Shown in pieces: positions 40,259 to 48,462 of a stretch of 64,000 nt of DNA. The position numbers and the translations under genes are program-made. The stretch is taken from contig NZ_FMXQ01000001.1 in assembly GCF_900104485.1 (NCBI RefSeq), positions 62,001 to 126,000 of the forward strand. Direction: 5' to 3'. Source of the DNA: Bauldia litoralis. Its GTDB lineage: Bacteria; Pseudomonadota; Alphaproteobacteria; Rhizobiales; Kaistiaceae. The notes beneath the pieces are model-generated. The model ran no database searches, was not told the DNA's origin, and was given only the letters and a program-made list of their open reading frames with translations. The first letter of the stretch is position 1. Every line of letters starts with the position of its first letter.

Positions 40259-40741
40259 TTGTCCGGACCGGAGGTCAGTATCCGGTCGCTGTCGTCGCGC
40301 GAGCGTCCCGAATGGGAGCCGCTGTGGCAGGGCTACCTGTCCTTCTACAAGGCGTCGCAGCCGCCGGAAGCGACCAACGTCCTCTGGACCCGACTGCACG
40401 ACCCGGCCGAGCCCATGCATGCGCTTGGCGCCTGGGTCGACGACACGTTGCTCGGCATCACCCACTACCTCTTTCATCGCTCTTTCTGGACGGTCGGCGA
40501 CTACTGCTACCTGCAGGACCTCTTCGTCGCCCCGGAGGCGCGCGGGCGCGGCCTTGGGCGTTCCCTGATCGAGGCGGTGGGGGACAAGGCCCTTGAGGCC
40601 GGTGCGAACCGGGTCTATTGGCTCACCCACGAAGACAACCACGCTGCGCGCGCCCTTTATGACAAGGTGGCGGCGCGGCCCGGCTTCATCCAGTATCGAA
40701 GACTGCTCCAGGAGGAAAACAGGCATGGCCGAGAGACTTGA
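40259..40741 (+). CDS. GNAT-family N-acetyltransferase inside the glycolytic operon
   Basis: A 160-residue acetyltransferase. The acetyl-CoA site is LFVAPEARGRGLGRSLIEAV (about residues 89-108), followed by YWLTHEDNHAARALYDKVAA. The start is TTG 40259-40261, three bases after the pgk stop, and the end overlaps the aldolase start by 17 bases. The substrate is unknown. Being trapped between pgk and fba implies coexpression with central carbon enzymes. Confidence 0.88.
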   Translation: MSGPEVSIRSLSSRERPEWEPLWQGYLSFYKASQPPEATNVLWTRLHDPAEPMHALGAWVDDTLLGITHYLFHRSFWTVGDYCYLQDLFVAPEARGRGLGRSLIEAVGDKALEAGANRVYWLTHEDNHAARALYDKVAARPGFIQYRRLLQEENRHGRET

Positions 40742-41756
40742 AGACATCGCCGCGCGCATGGTCGCGAAGGGCAAGGGCCTGCTGGCCGCCGACGAAAGCA
40801 CCGGAACCATCGGCAAGCGGTTCAAGGCGATCGGCCTCGAGTCCACCGCCGACAGCCGGCGCGACTATCGCGAGATGCTGTTCCGCACCGACGAGGCGAT
40901 GCGCAACTATGTTTCCGGCGTCATCCTCTACGACGAGACGATTCGCCAGAAGGCGGCGGACGGGACGCCGCTGGTCAAGCTGATCGAGGCCGCGGGCGCC
41001 GTCCCCGGCATCAAGGTCGATACCGGCGCCAAGCCGCTCGCCCTCAGGCCTGGCGAAACGGTGACCGAAGGCCTCGACGGCCTGCGCGAGCGACTGGCCG
41101 AGTATTACGAGATCGGCGCGCGCTTCGCCAAATGGCGGGCGGTGATCGATATCGGACCGGGCCGGCCGAGCCACGACTGCATCAACGCCAATGCCCATGC
41201 CCTGGCCCGCTACGCTGCGCTGTGCCAGGAGGCCGGGATCGTGCCGATCGTCGAGCCCGAGGTGATGATGGACGGACCGGACGCCGACCACGACATCGAC
41301 ACCTGCTACAAGATCACCGAATGGACCCTGAAGACAGTCTTCCAGGAACTCTACTATGCCGGCGTCAGCCTCGAGGGCATGGTCCTGAAGCCGAACATGG
41401 TCGTCCCCGGCAGCAAGAGCCAGAAGGCCGCCTCGCCTGAGGAAGTCGCCGAGAAGACCGTGCGGGTTCTCAAGAACTGCGTCCCGAGCGCGGTTCCGGG
41501 GATCGCCTTCCTCTCCGGCGGACAGAGCGAAGTGGCCGCGACCCAGCACCTTTCGCTGATCAACCAGCTCGGTCCCCTGCCCTGGGCGGTGACCTTCTCC
41601 TACGGCCGCGCCCTGCAGGCGGCGGCGCTGGAAACCTGGGCGGGCAAGCCCGAAAACGTTGCCGCGGCCGAGCGCGCGCTGCTGCACCGGGCCCATATGA
41701 ACAGCCTGGCGGCGACCGGCGCCTGGACGACCGACCTGGAGAAAAAGGCCGCCTGA
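40725..41756 (+). CDS. Class I fructose-bisphosphate aldolase
   Basis: Schiff-base aldolase cleaving fructose-1,6-bisphosphate to triose phosphates. The 343 residues contain LLAADESTGTIGKRFKAIG, ALSDHHVYLEGT-equivalent FQELYYAGVSLEG, and the active Lys in GMVLKPNMVVPG (about 225). The C-terminus has FLSGGQSEVAATQHLSLINQ and WAVTFSYGRALQAAALETWA. The ATG at 40725 has GGAGG ten bases upstream and lies within the end of the GNAT gene. Confidence 0.96.
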   Translation: MAERLEDIAARMVAKGKGLLAADESTGTIGKRFKAIGLESTADSRRDYREMLFRTDEAMRNYVSGVILYDETIRQKAADGTPLVKLIEAAGAVPGIKVDTGAKPLALRPGETVTEGLDGLRERLAEYYEIGARFAKWRAVIDIGPGRPSHDCINANAHALARYAALCQEAGIVPIVEPEVMMDGPDADHDIDTCYKITEWTLKTVFQELYYAGVSLEGMVLKPNMVVPGSKSQKAASPEEVAEKTVRVLKNCVPSAVPGIAFLSGGQSEVAATQHLSLINQLGPLPWAVTFSYGRALQAAALETWAGKPENVAAAERALLHRAHMNSLAATGAWTTDLEKKAA

Positions 41757-41874
41757 CTTCCGCGCATCGCGATTTTGGTTCTATATTGGCCGCAATCGAT
41801 GCAGAGCGGTCGATTTTGGCCGCATTGCACCGGCATGTGGGGCCGCGGACGGTGAGAGAACCGCGGATTCTGTG

Positions 41875-42519
41875 ATGCCTGATGCCGACGAAAACCGGTG
41901 CCGCCTTTGTCTCGTGACGACGGCGGACACCAACATTGCCGATTTCCGGCCGCTGCTTGATGCGGCGCTGGGCGGAGGTGATGTTGCCTCGCTCATCATC
42001 ACCGGTGACGGCAACGACCTTCAGGCGATCGCCGAAGCGCTGGTGCCGATCGCCCAGGCCCATGACGTGGCGGCGCTGGTGCTCAACGACACCCGCATCG
42101 CCGGCCGCGCCAGGGCCGATGGCGTCCATGTCGACACCGGTCCGGCCGACCTGCAGGCGGCAATCGACGCCTTCCATCCCGACAAGCTGGTCGGCGCCGG
42201 CGGTCCGCGGACCCGGCACGACGCCATGGTCGCCGGCGAGGCGGACCCCGACTACATCTTCTTCGGCCGGCTCGACGGCGACAACAAGGACGGCATCTTT
42301 CCCAAGGCGCTGAACCTTGCGACGTGGTGGTCGTCGGTCTTCGTCATCCCCGCGATGGTGATGGGTGGTGGCAGCATCAATTCGGTCACCGAGGCCGCCG
42401 GGGCCGGCATCGAATTCGTTGCGTTGCGCGACGCAGTGTGGCGGCATCCGGACGGCCCGGCCGCCGCCGTCAGCGAAGCCAACCGCCTGCTCGACGCCGT
42501 GAGGCGGGAGGCGGCATGA
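41875..42519 (+). CDS. ThiE-like thiamine phosphate synthase family protein
   Basis: A 214-residue TIM-barrel protein of the ThiE/TenI superfamily. Family-like pieces are VAALVLNDTRIAGRARADGV HVDTG and VVGAGGPRTRHD-like LVGAGGPRTRHDAM. The usual ThiE pyrophosphate motif is not clearly seen; the segment YIFFGRLDGDNKDG differs. True thiamine phosphate synthase activity is therefore doubtful. The position after fba, with ATGA coupling to the Sel1-repeat gene, is conserved-looking in Rhizobiales. Confidence 0.75.
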   Translation: MPDADENRCRLCLVTTADTNIADFRPLLDAALGGGDVASLIITGDGNDLQAIAEALVPIAQAHDVAALVLNDTRIAGRARADGVHVDTGPADLQAAIDAFHPDKLVGAGGPRTRHDAMVAGEADPDYIFFGRLDGDNKDGIFPKALNLATWWSSVFVIPAMVMGGGSINSVTEAAGAGIEFVALRDAVWRHPDGPAAAVSEANRLLDAVRREAA

Positions 42520-43826
42520 GGCGGGCGCCCTCCGTCCTTCTCGCCGTGCTCGGCATGTCGGGCGGCGCGCTGGCACAGGAGCCGATCGTCCTGACGCCGC
42601 CGGGTGCCGGCGGCCCACCCGTCGTGGCCGAGCCGGTCCCGATCGCCCCTGCCCCCGCCGCACCGGTCGCCGTGTTGCCCCCCGCCTCCCAGATCCCCCT
42701 GCCGACACCAAGACCCGGTCGCGACCCGGACGTGGCGAGCACCGCCGACCTGCCACCGCTTCCGGCGGTGGAGGCGTTGCCGCAACCGGACGACCTGCAG
42801 CAGCCACTCGCCCAGGACCTGACGCCCCCGACGCCAGCGACGCTGCCATCAGTCGCCTTTGAAAACGCTTCGCCCGAGCCCATTCCCGACCCGGCGGATC
42901 TTGGCGTGGCAGCCGCCCCTCCGCTCCAGCCGGTGGCCAGCGAGTTGCCGGACGATGTCGACCTCGCCGCGCTCAGCCCCGAGCCGGCGGATACCGAAGG
43001 ACCGGACCTGGCCTATGGCGCTTTCCAGCGCGGCCTCTACCTGACCGCCTTCGATCTCGCGATCCGGCGCGCCGAGGCCGGCGACGTTGCCGCCCAGACG
43101 CTGATTGGCCTGATCTACGAAGGCGGCTACGGCATCCCGCAGAGCTTCCCCGACGCGGTCAACTGGTACAAGCTGGCCGCGGACGCCAACGATCGCGAAG
43201 CGCAATTCGCCCTCGGCATCATGTACCTGCAGGGACGCGGCACGCCGATCGATCGCGCCAAGGCAGCCGAGTATCTTGAGAAAGCCGCGCTGCAGGGCCA
43301 GACCGACGCGATCTACAATGTCGGACTGCTTTATCTCGAGGGCTCGGTGCGCCCGCCGAATCCGAAGCTTGCCGCGCAATATATCGAGAGCGCCGCTCGG
43401 GCCGAGAACGGCGACGCCCAGTATACGCTGGCGCAACTCTATTCGCAGGGCATCGGCGTGCCCCCGAACCAGACGCTCGCGACCCAGTGGCTCGGCTCGG
43501 CGGCGAAGCTCGGGATCGTCCCGGCGCAGGTCGAATACGCGATCCGCCTGTTCAACGGCCGGGGCATCGCCAAGGACGAGACCGCGGGTGCGCAATGGCT
43601 GGAGCGGGCGGCCAATGCCGGCGACGCGATCGCCCAGAACCGCCTGGCGCGAATCCTCGCCGCCGGTATCGGCGAGACCGCCGCCCCTGTCGAAGCCGCC
43701 AAATGGCATTTCCTTGCCGTTGAGGCCGGCAAGGACGACGAATGGCTCGACACCTTTGTCGACGGGCTGAGCGGCGAACAGAAGCAGGCGGCGCTGGCTG
43801 CCGCGCAGCGCTGGCCCGCCAACTGA
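42516..43826 (+). CDS. Exported Sel1-repeat protein
   Basis: A 436-residue protein with signal peptide (MRRAPSVLLAVLGMSGGALA) and a long Pro/Ala-rich, probably disordered region (about residues 25-150). It is followed by about six Sel1-like repeats (LIGLIYEGGYGIPQSFPDAV, ALGIMYLQGRGTPIDRAKAA, TLAQLYSQGIGVPPNQTLAT). Sel1 proteins scaffold protein-protein contacts in the envelope. The ATG overlaps the ThiE-like stop (ATGA). Function unknown. Confidence 0.85.
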   Translation: MRRAPSVLLAVLGMSGGALAQEPIVLTPPGAGGPPVVAEPVPIAPAPAAPVAVLPPASQIPLPTPRPGRDPDVASTADLPPLPAVEALPQPDDLQQPLAQDLTPPTPATLPSVAFENASPEPIPDPADLGVAAAPPLQPVASELPDDVDLAALSPEPADTEGPDLAYGAFQRGLYLTAFDLAIRRAEAGDVAAQTLIGLIYEGGYGIPQSFPDAVNWYKLAADANDREAQFALGIMYLQGRGTPIDRAKAAEYLEKAALQGQTDAIYNVGLLYLEGSVRPPNPKLAAQYIESAARAENGDAQYTLAQLYSQGIGVPPNQTLATQWLGSAAKLGIVPAQVEYAIRLFNGRGIAKDETAGAQWLERAANAGDAIAQNRLARILAAGIGETAAPVEAAKWHFLAVEAGKDDEWLDTFVDGLSGEQKQAALAAAQRWPAN

Positions 43827-43898
43827 CGCCGGCGGCTTGAATCGGCTCCGAAAGTATGGTCGACAAGCGCTCGCCGCACTCCGCGGCAGGAGATCCTC

Positions 43899-44690
43899 AT
43901 GGCACGCACGGCGCTGCTCAACGTCATGGTCAACGCCGTCCTCAAGGCCGGTCGTGGTCTTGCGCGCGATTTCGGCGAGGTCGAGAACCTTCAGGTCTCC
44001 CTGAAGGGCCCCGGCGATTTCGTATCCGCCGCCGACCGTCGTGCGGAAGAGACCCTGATTGCCGAACTGCGCAAGGCGCGGCCCGGCTATTCCTTCCTCG
44101 CTGAGGAATCCGGCGTCACCGAAGGCTCCGACAACGTCCACCGCTGGATCATCGACCCGCTCGACGGCACGACGAATTTCCTTCACGGCAATCCGATCTT
44201 CGCCATCTCGGTCGGCCTCGAACGCGAGGGGACCATGGTCGCCGGCGTCATCTACAATCCGATCCTGAATGAGTTGTACGTGGCCGAGCGCGGCAGCGGC
44301 GCCTTTCTCAACGACCGCCGGCTCCGCGTCGCCAACCGCAGCCACCTTGCCGACTGCGTCATCGCCTCCGGCATTCCGCAGCTCAACCGGCCGGGACAGC
44401 CCGAATATCTCAAGGAACTCTCCACGGTGATCGGCCAGGTCGCCGGCGTCCGGTGCAACGGCTCGGCCGCCATGGATCTCGCCTGGACCGCCTCCGGCCG
44501 CTTCGACGGCTACTGGCAGCGCGGATTGTCGCCCTGGGATGTCGCCGGCGGCATCGTCATCGCCCGCGAGGCGGGCGTGATGGTCTCCGACCAGGCCGGC
44601 GGCGAGAATGTGCTCGAAAGCGGCTCGATCCTCGCCGCCAACGAGACGATCCATCGCCGGATGATCGAACTGCTCGACGCATCACGCTGA
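43899..44690 (+). CDS. suhB: Inositol monophosphatase family protein
   Basis: A 263-residue lithium-sensitive phosphatase-fold protein. Metal-site motifs are EESG (about 69), DPLDGTTNFLHGNPIFAISV (about 86-105) and the C-terminal PWDVAGGIVIAREAG. It hydrolyses inositol monophosphates or related sugar phosphates. SuhB homologues also join the rRNA antitermination complex. It follows the Sel1-repeat gene by 72 bases and is probably in the same run. Confidence 0.93.
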   Translation: MARTALLNVMVNAVLKAGRGLARDFGEVENLQVSLKGPGDFVSAADRRAEETLIAELRKARPGYSFLAEESGVTEGSDNVHRWIIDPLDGTTNFLHGNPIFAISVGLEREGTMVAGVIYNPILNELYVAERGSGAFLNDRRLRVANRSHLADCVIASGIPQLNRPGQPEYLKELSTVIGQVAGVRCNGSAAMDLAWTASGRFDGYWQRGLSPWDVAGGIVIAREAGVMVSDQAGGENVLESGSILAANETIHRRMIELLDASR

Positions 44691-44816
44691 CGTCGTCACC
44701 GTCGACGCCAGTGACAAACTAGCCGAATCGACTCCGATCCGGCACTTTCTTCCCTGTTTCAGAGCGGTCGCCGCTATTTTGCCGTTTCTCTCTGTTGGCA
44801 AATCACGTTAAGAATC

Positions 44817-45881
44817 GTGGCGACCGAGAAAGGGCTTGGAAACTTGCGTCTGTTTGGAGGAGGCCGCGCGCGCGAGTACGATCCGTACAAGCTCGCCACC
44901 CCACAGATTTACCTTTGGCGGATGATCATCTTCTTGATCATCTCGGGTTTCATCGCGCTGATTCTCTACCGTCAGGTCTACACCGCCTTTCTCGCCAACC
45001 CCGGCCTGAACGGTGTGATCGTCGCGGTGCTGATCATCGGCATCCTGCTTGGATTCCGCCAGGTGCTGAGGCTGTTTCCCGAGATACGCTGGGTCAACAC
45101 CTTCCGCGTCGCCGAGCCCGGCATCGAGGTCGATCGCGCGCCAATCCTGCTGGCGCCGATGGCGACGTTGCTCGGCGATCGCATCGGCCGCATGGCGATC
45201 TCCACCCAGACGATGCGGTCGATCCTCGATTCGATCCTCATGCGCCTCGACGAGGATCGCGACATGTCGCGCTACCTCGTCAGCCTGCTGATTTTCCTCG
45301 GCCTGCTCGGCACCTTCTGGGGCCTGCTGCAGACAGTGGCCGCCGTCGCCGGCACGATCCAGAACCTCGATGTCTCATCCGGCAATACCGGCGTCATCTT
45401 CGAGGATCTCAAGGCGGGCCTGACCGAACCGCTCGGCGGCATGGGCACGGCCTTCTCGTCGTCCCTCTTCGGCCTCGCCGGCTCGCTGGTTCTCGGCTTC
45501 CTCGACCTGCAGGCCGGGCAGGCGCAGAACATGTTCTACAACGACCTCGAAGACTGGCTGTCGACCGTCACCGACCTCGATCCGGAACTGCTCGACAGCC
45601 GCGGCGGCACCTCGGCGGAGGATTTCCGCATCGCCATCGACCGGTTGACGCGGATCATCCAGGAAGGCGGCGTCGCACAACAGGACGGCGGCTCGACCCA
45701 GCGGGCGACGACCGCCATGGCCAACCTCGCCGAAGGCATCCAGGGCCTCGTCCAGCACATGCGGACGGAGCAGCAGGTCATCAGGAGCTGGGTCGAAACG
45801 CAATCCGAACAGCAGCGCGACATGCAGCAGCTTCTCGAGACGATCTCACGGGCGCTCCAGAACCCCGCGGCAGGTGAGTAA
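44817..45881 (+). CDS. MotA/ExbB/TolQ-like proton channel protein
   Basis: A 354-residue inner-membrane protein with four predicted helices (about 33-52, 62-83, 153-178, 208-229). Helix 3 carries FLGLLGTFWGLLQTVAAV, and helix 4 GTAFSSSLFGLAGSLVLG, the ExbB/MotA ion-channel pattern. A long C-terminal helical tail is cytoplasmic or coiled. The GTG at 44817 lacks a strong ribosome site; a TTG at 44844 with AAAGGG upstream is an alternative. Overlaps the MotB-like gene by one base (TAATG). No flagellar genes lie nearby. Confidence 0.9.
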   Translation: MATEKGLGNLRLFGGGRAREYDPYKLATPQIYLWRMIIFLIISGFIALILYRQVYTAFLANPGLNGVIVAVLIIGILLGFRQVLRLFPEIRWVNTFRVAEPGIEVDRAPILLAPMATLLGDRIGRMAISTQTMRSILDSILMRLDEDRDMSRYLVSLLIFLGLLGTFWGLLQTVAAVAGTIQNLDVSSGNTGVIFEDLKAGLTEPLGGMGTAFSSSLFGLAGSLVLGFLDLQAGQAQNMFYNDLEDWLSTVTDLDPELLDSRGGTSAEDFRIAIDRLTRIIQEGGVAQQDGGSTQRATTAMANLAEGIQGLVQHMRTEQQVIRSWVETQSEQQRDMQQLLETISRALQNPAAGE

Positions 45882-46915
45882 TGGCCGCCGCCCGGTCGAG
45901 ACGCGTTGCCGCGCGGACGGAATACTGGCCGAGCTTCGTCGACGTTCTGACGAACCTGCTCCTGGTCTTCGTCTTCCTGCTGTCGATCTTCGCCCTGGTG
46001 CAGTTCCTGCTCACCCGCGAGGTCTCCAGTCGCGACGAGGTGCTGTTGCGGCTGAACGCCCAGATCGCGGAACTGACCGAACTGCTCGCCCTTGAGCGCG
46101 CCGGCCAGAGCGAGACCACCGACAACCTAGCCAACCTCGCCGCCAGCCTGAGCGCCGCGGAATCGGAACGGGACCGCCTGCGCGGCCTGCTCGACAGCCA
46201 GTCCGATGCCGCGCTCAACGCCGGCGACCGGGTCGCCCAGTTGACCGAGGACCTCAAGGCCGAATCCCAGGTCAGCCAGCGGGCGCTGGCCCAGGTCGAA
46301 CTGCTCAACCAGCAGATATCGGCCTTGCGGCGCCAGATCGCCGCGCTCGAAGTCGCCCTCGACGCGTCGGAGGATCGCGACAAGGAAAGCCAGACCAAGA
46401 TCGCCGACCTCGGACGCCGGCTGAACGTGGCGTTGGCGCAGCGCGTCCAGGAGCTGTCGCGCTACCGCTCCGACTTCTTTGGCCGCCTGCGCGAGATTCT
46501 CGGCGATCGGCCGGACATCCGCATCGTCGGCGACCGCTTCGTCTTCCAGTCGGAGGTCTTCTTTCAGACCGGCTCGGAGGAGATCGGCGCCGAGGGCGTC
46601 GCCGAACTCGACAAGCTGGCGGCGGCGATCGTCGAATTGAGCCAGGAGATCCCGGAAGATATTCCGTGGGTGCTGCGGATCGACGGCCACACCGACAAGC
46701 GGCCGATCACCAGCACCACCGGGCGCTTCCAGTCCAACTGGGACCTGTCCGCCGGCCGCGCCATCTCGGTCGTCCGCCACCTGATCGACGAAGGCATCCC
46801 GCCCGAGCGGCTGGTCGCCGCCGGCTTCGGCGAATTCCAGCCGATCGAGGAAGGCGACACCGAAGAAGCCTACGCCAAGAACCGGCGCATCGAGCTGAAA
46901 CTGACCGAACGCTAG
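45881..46915 (+). CDS. MotB-like protein with OmpA peptidoglycan-binding domain
   Basis: A 344-residue protein partnering the channel subunit. A single N-terminal helix (about 19-45) starts [16 protein letters not shown] with an Asp at residue 21, the position of the proton-carrying Asp in MotB/TolR. A periplasmic coiled coil (about 50-195) is followed by an OmpA-like domain (about 220-344) with [11 protein letters not shown] and NRRIELKL. The architecture is that of a proton-driven force-transmitting stator anchored in peptidoglycan. Confidence 0.9.
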   Translation: MAAARSRRVAARTEYWPSFVDVLTNLLLVFVFLLSIFALVQFLLTREVSSRDEVLLRLNAQIAELTELLALERAGQSETTDNLANLAASLSAAESERDRLRGLLDSQSDAALNAGDRVAQLTEDLKAESQVSQRALAQVELLNQQISALRRQIAALEVALDASEDRDKESQTKIADLGRRLNVALAQRVQELSRYRSDFFGRLREILGDRPDIRIVGDRFVFQSEVFFQTGSEEIGAEGVAELDKLAAAIVELSQEIPEDIPWVLRIDGHTDKRPITSTTGRFQSNWDLSAGRAISVVRHLIDEGIPPERLVAAGFGEFQPIEEGDTEEAYAKNRRIELKLTER

Positions 46916-46997
46916 ACGCGCGGCGCCGGCTCGGCTATATCCACGCCCAACCCGGCGCGCGTTCCGTGCGCGCCCCCAGGATTCCAAGGGCTACGTC

Positions 46998-47222
46998 ATG
47001 AAGAAAGACATCCATCCCGAGTATCACGAGATCAAGGTCGTGATGACCGACGGGACCGAATACGTCACCCGCTCCACCTTCGGCGCCACCGGTGACACCC
47101 TCACCCTCGATATCGACCCGAAGACGCACCCGGCCTGGACCGGCGGCGGCCAGCACCTGACCGACCGTGGCGGTCGCGTCTCGCGGTTCAAGAACCGCTA
47201 CAAGGGTCTGATGGGCAACTGA
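46998..47222 (+). CDS. rpmE: 50S ribosomal protein L31
   Basis: A 74-residue L31 starting [20 protein letters not shown] and ending NRYKGLMGN. The internal Cys set of zinc-type L31 is absent, so this is the zinc-independent form. A TATAT element lies about 60 bases upstream, and a terminator follows. It converges with the rcdA-type gene. Confidence 0.96.
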   Translation: MKKDIHPEYHEIKVVMTDGTEYVTRSTFGATGDTLTLDIDPKTHPAWTGGGQHLTDRGGRVSRFKNRYKGLMGN

Positions 47223-47251
47223 AGCAGCGCTTCACTTCCCGGGAAATCGAC

Positions 47252-47277
47252 AAGGGGCCCGCCAGACGGGCCCTTTT
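47252..47277 (+). terminator. Intrinsic terminator of rpmE
   Basis: AAGGGGCCCG and CGGGCCCTTTTT form a GC-rich stem around CCAGA, followed by five T residues. It is 30 bases after the rpmE stop and just before the convergent rcdA-type stop. Confidence 0.85.
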
Positions 47278-47293
47278 TCGTTTGGAGACCGGC

Positions 47294-47815
47294 CTACTTG
47301 GCGGCGCCGCCAAAGGCCTGGGCGATCTGGTCGATCTGCCGGGCGACCGGATTTTCAACGGAAACCGGCGGTTCGACCGAGGCGTCCGCCCTGTCGATCA
47401 TGCGGATCCGCTCCCGCAGGCTGAGCGACCGCAAGATCAGGGACCTGAGCTGCTCCGGCAGTTCGTCCCAGCTCGGGCCTTCCGTGGCAGTCGCCAGGCC
47501 GCCAAGCTTGATCTTGGCTTTCTCCAGGCTCGCCTGCTCGGGCGGCATCTCGCCGTCATTGACGGCGCGCTGCAGCAAGAGCCACGACGCCAGTTGCATC
47601 AGGCGCGTGGTCAGCCGCATGGATTCGGTCGCATAGCCAAGCGAGGCCGACCTCGGAAGGCTGCGAGACTCGGTCCTGCCATCGCCGTCGAGATACGTGG
47701 CCGTTTCCTCGACCAGCGTCATGCCTTCGCGGAAAAGACCACGGAAGACTTCCGGGGCGACGAGCCGCCGGGCAAACACGATCGGTTGATTGGTCTCGGT
47801 TCTTTCGTCAGCCAT
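47294..47815 (-). CDS. rcdA: RcdA-like protein (DUF1465)
   Basis: A 173-residue DUF1465 protein. In Caulobacter, RcdA is an adaptor that helps ClpXP degrade CtrA during the cell cycle. Family features are LFREGMTLVEETATYLDGDG RTESR, TTRLMQLASWLLLQRAV and LILRSLSLRERIRMIDR. The ATG at 47813-47815 (MADERTETNQ) is used; an in-frame TTG at 47842 lies upstream. Convergent with rpmE. Its upstream region has a hairpin-rich leader and, further out, a CtrA-like box. Confidence 0.85.
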   Translation of the reverse strand: MADERTETNQPIVFARRLVAPEVFRGLFREGMTLVEETATYLDGDGRTESRSLPRSASLGYATESMRLTTRLMQLASWLLLQRAVNDGEMPPEQASLEKAKIKLGGLATATEGPSWDELPEQLRSLILRSLSLRERIRMIDRADASVEPPVSVENPVARQIDQIAQAFGGAAK

Positions 47816-47837
47816 GTCTTGATTGATCTCGTCCAGC

Positions 47838-47867
47838 CCCAAACGGTGCCGTCCCCGTTTGGGACGG
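47838..47867 (-). promoter_or_regulatory. Overlapping hairpins in the rcdA leader
   Basis: Two inverted repeats share the same bases: CCCAAAC (47838-47844) with GTTTGGG (47857-47863), and CCGTCCC (47849-47855) with GGGACGG (47861-47867). Both cannot form at once. They lie 23-52 bases upstream of the rcdA start. Control of rcdA translation or transcription is an inference. Confidence 0.4.
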
Positions 47868-47927
47868 ACACATTAGCACGCCGCAAGCCTCATGCCGAAG
47901 CGTTGCGCAAGGAACGTGGGGAGAAGA

Positions 47928-47955
47928 CAAAAAAAGAGCCGCTCGTGGCGGCTCT
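47928..47955 (-). terminator. Intrinsic terminator upstream of rcdA
   Basis: On the minus strand AGAGCCGC, loop CACGA, GCGGCTCT is followed by seven T residues. It ends transcripts coming from the DUF1192 gene about 190 bases after that gene's stop, so rcdA must have its own promoter between here and 47815. Confidence 0.85.
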
Positions 47956-48045
47956 GAAGAGTTTAACAGGGAGGCGTCAAACAGAGTGGACAGGAGCCAC
48001 TCGAATCCAGATGACTGGATGAGCCTTAGTTAAGACCTGTAAAGC

Positions 48046-48060
48046 TTAAGGAACCCTTAA
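48046..48060. promoter_or_regulatory. CtrA-like box TTAA-N7-TTAA
   Basis: TTAAGGAACCCTTAA is a perfect TTAA-N7-TTAA match, with further TTAA half-sites at 48030-48033 and 48065-48068. It lies between the DUF1192 gene and rcdA, about 230 bases upstream of rcdA. CtrA is the master cell-cycle regulator in this group. Binding is predicted only. Confidence 0.5.
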
Positions 48061-48113
48061 TCGGTTAACGGAATCTCGCCATCGGGGCGACGGTCGTCCC
48101 GGTAGTGTTTCAT
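48057..48113 (-). CDS. Possible 18-aa peptide upstream of rcdA
   Basis: ATG 48111-48113 starts MKHYRDDRRPDGEIPLTD with AAGGGGG seven bases upstream. The frame ends at a TAA that overlaps the CtrA-like box. It is too short for codon bias to be informative. It may be a leader peptide or chance. Confidence 0.25.
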   Translation of the reverse strand: MKHYRDDRRPDGEIPLTD

Positions 48114-48142
48114 ATCGGGACCCCCTTGAGGCGCGAGAACCG

Positions 48143-48337
48143 CTATTTCTTGAAGAAAGATGCCGCGGCGTCGGCACTGGCCCGCTTGGCTTCGATCGCC
48201 GCCTCGATACGGGTAACCTCCTCCCTGAGGAGGACCACCCGCTCCGCCAGTTCGTCGAGGGACAGCGTCGCCAGGTCCTCGCCGACGATGTGCCCGGCCG
48301 GCTTTTTCGGGGGCGCGCTATCCTCGGGCATCGTCAT
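48143..48337 (-). CDS. DUF1192 small protein
   Basis: A 64-residue protein of the DUF1192 family (alphaproteobacterial). Key parts are EDLATLSLDELAERVVLLRE and IEAAIEAKRASADAAASFFK, a short coiled coil. Function is unknown. It is divergent from the quinone oxidoreductase gene, and its transcript probably runs to the terminator at 47928-47955. Confidence 0.85.
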   Translation of the reverse strand: MTMPEDSAPPKKPAGHIVGEDLATLSLDELAERVVLLREEVTRIEAAIEAKRASADAAASFFKK

Positions 48338-48462
48338 CGGGCAATCCTCGTTCTTCGCCAGAAGCTAATCCACGATAGCCGGATTGTCATCGTCGGGGGT
48401 AACCGCTAGATCGGGCTGCCGGCCCGGATGCGGACCGATGCGACCGACAAGGATTTTGACCC

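Noticed and set aside
42516-42950. Pro-rich part of the Sel1 protein as a cell-wall adhesin
   Set aside because: Only low complexity is visible; no sorting or adhesive motif supports it.
42849-44654. Minus-strand open frame of 601 codons
   Set aside because: It lies opposite the Sel1-repeat and inositol monophosphatase genes, which have clear motifs.
44817-46915. Zorya-type phage defence system
   Set aside because: Only the channel pair is present. No ZorC, ZorD or ZorE-like gene lies next to it; the neighbours are an inositol monophosphatase and rpmE.
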